Of a stretch of DNA of 64,000 nucleotides, positions 21,554 through 64,000 are shown piece after piece. The notes beneath the pieces are model-generated. The model saw nothing but the letters and a program-made list of their open reading frames with translations, was not told where the DNA came from and ran no database searches. Each line of letters begins with the position of its first letter. Position 1 is the stretch's first letter. This stretch comes from Podocnemis expansa (Eukaryota; Chordata; Testudines; Podocnemididae), in assembly GCA_007922195.1 (NCBI GenBank), contig ML681963.1:138151982-138215981 (forward strand). Direction: 5' to 3'. The translations under genes were made by a program, and so were the position numbers.

Positions 21554-21843
21554 CTAGGGTTACCAGGTACCAAAGCATGGAAAGGACAGGGAAGTGGGAA
21601 GAGGAGGACATTGGAGGACACATGGAGAAAATGTAGTATTAATGGAACATTCTTCTGTTTTTTAAGGGGCCCTGGAACGCTTCCCCCTAAAAACAGGGTT
21701 TTCTGGGGCATTCCAGAATACGTTAACTGCTGTAAGTAAAAAGCCAGACAAAATCATGTATTTTTACAATGCCTGTCAGACAGAGGCGGTGAAGGTAAAA
21801 AGGGGGACACGTCCTCCTTTTGCCTGACAGGTGGTAAGCCTAG
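21554..21843. repeat. DNA-transposon-like repeat with TAGGGTTACCAGGTACC ends
   Basis: CTAGGGTTACCAGGTACC at the left is roughly inverted at the right as ACAGGTGGTAAGCCTAG, with GGACACGTCCTCC just inside. It ends about 360 bases before the CARS1 start codon, at the edge of the CpG island. Confidence 0.5.
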
Positions 21844-22005
21844 ACAGGCCAATGCCACTTGGAGAGTGTGAGCTCCTGGCTGCTGAGAGCTCCCAGCTCC
21901 CTCTGCCACTGCCAGCCCCTCCCCCTCTTCGCACAGCGCAACCCAATGGAGGGGGAGGAGCCGCGGAAGCCCCGCCCGCCGGCGAGGGAACGAGGCGTCC
22001 CACTG

Positions 22006-22015
22006 GCGCATGCGC
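22006..22015. promoter_or_regulatory. NRF1-type palindrome
   Basis: GCGCATGCGC, about 195 bases before the CARS1 ATG, matches the NRF1 consensus. Binding is inferred. Confidence 0.6.
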
Positions 22016-22081
22016 ACCAAGCCCCTCGAGCGCCGACTGGGCCACGTCTGTCAGGGCGGATTCGACGCTACGCTTCTCGCC

Positions 22082-22094
22082 GTTGCCCGGCAAC
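22082..22094. promoter_or_regulatory. RFX X-box-like palindrome
   Basis: GTTGCCCGGCAAC has perfect GTTGCC/GGCAAC half sites, the RFX X-box form, about 120 bases before the ATG. Confidence 0.5.
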
Positions 22095-22102
22095 GCCGCG
22101 GG

Positions 22103-22113
22103 CACCGGAAGTG
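22103..22113. promoter_or_regulatory. ETS/GABP-type site
   Basis: CACCGGAAGTG is the ETS consensus, about 100 bases before the CARS1 ATG, a common position near TATA-less start sites. Confidence 0.6.
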
Positions 22114-22209
22114 TCGTAAAGAGGCGGAGCGCTCGGTTTCTATCCGGCTGCGGTCGTCTTGCATCAGCCTGTGAGAAGGCGGTCAGGGGGCCGCGGAGGA
22201 GGGAGCAGG

Positions 22210-61605
<39,396 letters not shown>

Positions 61606-64000
61606 GTAAGGTTAACTTTTCAAATGTTATTCTGATGGGGGGGGGGATTATCTGATTTACATAAATAGTCTCTGCTTTGAGAATAAAATAATATAATCTG
61701 TACCACTCTGAAAGAACTAGTTTGAATCTTTGCTAGGTGTCCTTTTAATTGTGGTGATCTTTTTCTGATGCTTCTGAATATGTTCATTTTAACCAATTGT
61801 TAAAGTATTCAAAATTTTGTATCATTGGGTTGGGGTGCAAGGGTAGTATTTTTTGTTTGCTGTCATGCCTGCAGTGTGCTGAGTGGTTGCAGACATAAAA
61901 GAAGATGTGATCCTCTGTTCTAAAGGCTTACCTGCTTCAAAACGTATAAATTGTAAGTGTTCCTTTTATTAGACCCACTAACCAATTTGGCTACAAACAA
62001 GCTAAGTTGTTTCTTTTTGATTTGATAGCATAGTCTGTGTCACAGCTCTCCAGATAGTGGATTTTTATTTATTTATTTTTTTAAATCTCTGGAGTATTCA
62101 TAGAGAAGTTTGCTAGAGACTGTTGTGAGCTTTTTTCTTTTACTTGGAAACTGATGTTACTTTGTGTGTTGTCAGCAGAGCTGTATTGTGTCACAAATGC
62201 TGTTCTGTTATTCTCTCATTGCTTTCATTTGTCATGAGCTCCTAATAAAGCTCTTGTTGTTCTGCCTACTAATCCTCATGGATTTTTATGCATCTTCTAC
62301 ATATATTTGATACTGTTTTTCCTGAAAGTAATTTCATGACTGAGAGAGTCTTTAAAGCAAAATAGGAAATATTGACTTTTTAAAAATAAAATGTCTTGGA
62401 TTGAGTAGATTGATAATAGCCAACACAGAAAACGAATTCTAATTCTGTTACCATACTGAAACTTATTAACTAGAACAAACTGCTTCTTAAAAACACAAAA
62501 ATGCTCTCAATTATGTGATCATTCTGATATAATGAACAAACTTATGTTGCATAGTTGATCTCACAAAATTGTCATACTGGTTTCAACATTTTATATATTC
62601 ATTTTAATTTTGATTATATTTAAAGTTGCAGATCTTCAGAATATGAGCTTGAGTGCCTTTTCCTATTTAAAACATATATAAAATGTATTTTTTCTTATGG
62701 AGAAATACTTCAGTAGTTGAGGTCAGCTGATTCACACTGACATTTAGGGTGTTTGACTATCATGGCACTGCTGGTAGTATATTTTCAAGAGAAGAAACTG
62801 AGTTCTGGAATTCATTCACCCTGTTGGTTCAACAAAACTCAGATTTGTTAACCTTATAGGGCATGGAACTTCTGCCTGAAATAAGTTGGTGGGAAGTGTT
62901 GTTAGGTCTTTTTAAATGGCTCTGATTAGTGGTTGGAAATATTGCCTCTGAGTTTATACTTTTTTATTTGAGGTGTTATAAATTAAGGGGGCGTCTTTTC
63001 TTTTAATAGCCAGTTGCTGGCAGGATGTTAAATATGAATAATTGCGTTCTAATTCTGTAAATGCCCCAGAGGCTTATATTAACAGGTATGAGTCTTTCTT
63101 TTATAAAATTAACTATAAAAATAGATGCAACTCCTACAACACCCTGCCCCCCCAAGACAATCCACAAAGTATTCTGCAACGCAGGCACATGAGATCTGGG
63201 ACTCTTGCAAGAGGACCAGAGGGAACCATAACAAAGTGTATATTCAAACATTAGTGAATAAACAGTCTTCATCCAGACTAGCCTAATTATAGGACATTCA
63301 AACATCATGTGAATAGAAGTCTTTATCCATTTCACAAGACTAGCAGACATCTGAATCTGAGACCTACGTTATTCATTCTTAGTAGAAAGTTGATTAACCT
63401 GTGAATATTGTTATTGATGATAAATGGGGAAAGAAAAATATACTTGGTGGTTGGTAGGTTTACAGTAGATAGAAATGACTCTAAATAAAATGCTTTTCAT
63501 AGTTTCCAGAAAACATGATCAGTTTTTAATTCCATTCCATTGTGTCAAGTAACTTCACATTATGTACCTGTATGTTTAGTTTTAATATATGAGCAACTGC
63601 GAAGTTCCTGCATTTTAAATCATACAGATTCTAGGCAATTTGCCAATCTATCACAGTAGTTCTGAATGCTGGAGAGTAATTTTCTTTTAAATTTAAACAT
63701 TTATTCAAATGTCTTCAAACACCATTGACTCTCTCTTTTTCCCTGTCTTCTGTTTCTAACTTGTTTCTTGGATCCCTGCAAGTCTATTATCTTTACTGTA
63801 AAATCTGCCATTACTGAAATCAATTGATCTCCTTCACTTTGGTATAAGGTAATCTGTTGTAGTGTGTTATGTGAGAATGGATCTCTCTATTTTATAGCCA
63901 GAGCAGAGCTGTGAAAATCTACTCCATTCTCCTAATATATCAGATAGACTAAAACTAGAAAAATGTTTCCTTCCTTCTCACTGTGCATCCTCTGTTGTCA
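61606..64000 (+). other. CARS1 intron 18 (open at the right edge)
   Basis: A/T-rich. A degenerate minus-strand frame at 63003-63350 may be a LINE remnant and is listed separately. Nothing else recognised. Confidence 0.6.
63003..63350 (-). pseudogene. Possible LINE ORF2 C-terminal remnant
   Basis: The minus-strand frame contains HMMFECPIIRLVWMKTVYSL and, about 60 residues on, VNFIKERLIPVNISLWGIYR. The spacing and CP..R.VW / W.IYR.R pattern recall the C-terminal zinc-knuckle-like tail of L1/Tx1-type LINEs. It is short, with no reverse transcriptase next to it. Could be chance. Confidence 0.3.

Overview
The window is nuclear DNA of a non-avian sauropsid, most likely a turtle. The evidence is large introns, CR1 LINE pieces, MIR/CORE-SINE relics, abundant hAT-type and palindromic DNA transposons with terminal inverted repeats (TIRs) of the TATGTCTACACTG kind seen in turtle genomes, and two vertebrate genes whose exons can be joined in frame. 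No bacterial, viral, CRISPR or rRNA features are present. The species cannot be named from sequence alone.

Both genes lie on the plus strand. Positions 31-14283 hold exons 2 onward (the signal-peptide exon is left of the window) of a TNF-receptor-superfamily death receptor: cysteine-rich ectodomain, one membrane segment, a long cytoplasmic linker and a C-terminal death domain. Nine exons join without a frame break to 414 codons plus stop. About 7.9 kb downstream a CpG island (about 21920-22560) carries the promoter and first exon of CARS1, cytosolic cysteinyl-tRNA synthetase. Eighteen CARS1 coding exons (22210-61605, 688 codons with the cassette exon) are here; the C-terminal exons lie beyond the right edge. 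Mouse Tnfrsf22/23/26 also lie beside Cars, so the pairing supports a conserved locus.

The rest is intron or intergenic DNA crowded with transposons. Two Russian-doll nests stand out: 17116-19715 (four levels) and 26440-30915 (four levels, in which a relative of the outermost element sits in the innermost position). A solo LTR (7927-11024, 5-bp target duplication) is split by a 2.1-kb hAT element; a Tigger-like element (3574-4980) and a terminal-inverted element (37301-38548) also carry insertions. Many hAT copies keep 8-bp target duplications with a central TA.

The most interesting non-repeat signals are: a 26-bp exon in the receptor whose skipping would create an immediate stop just inside the membrane (a predicted decoy form); a possible 21-bp in-frame microexon in CARS1; a symmetric 246-bp CARS1 cassette exon; and a cluster of ATF/CRE-like TGAYGTCA motifs in CARS1 intron 1.
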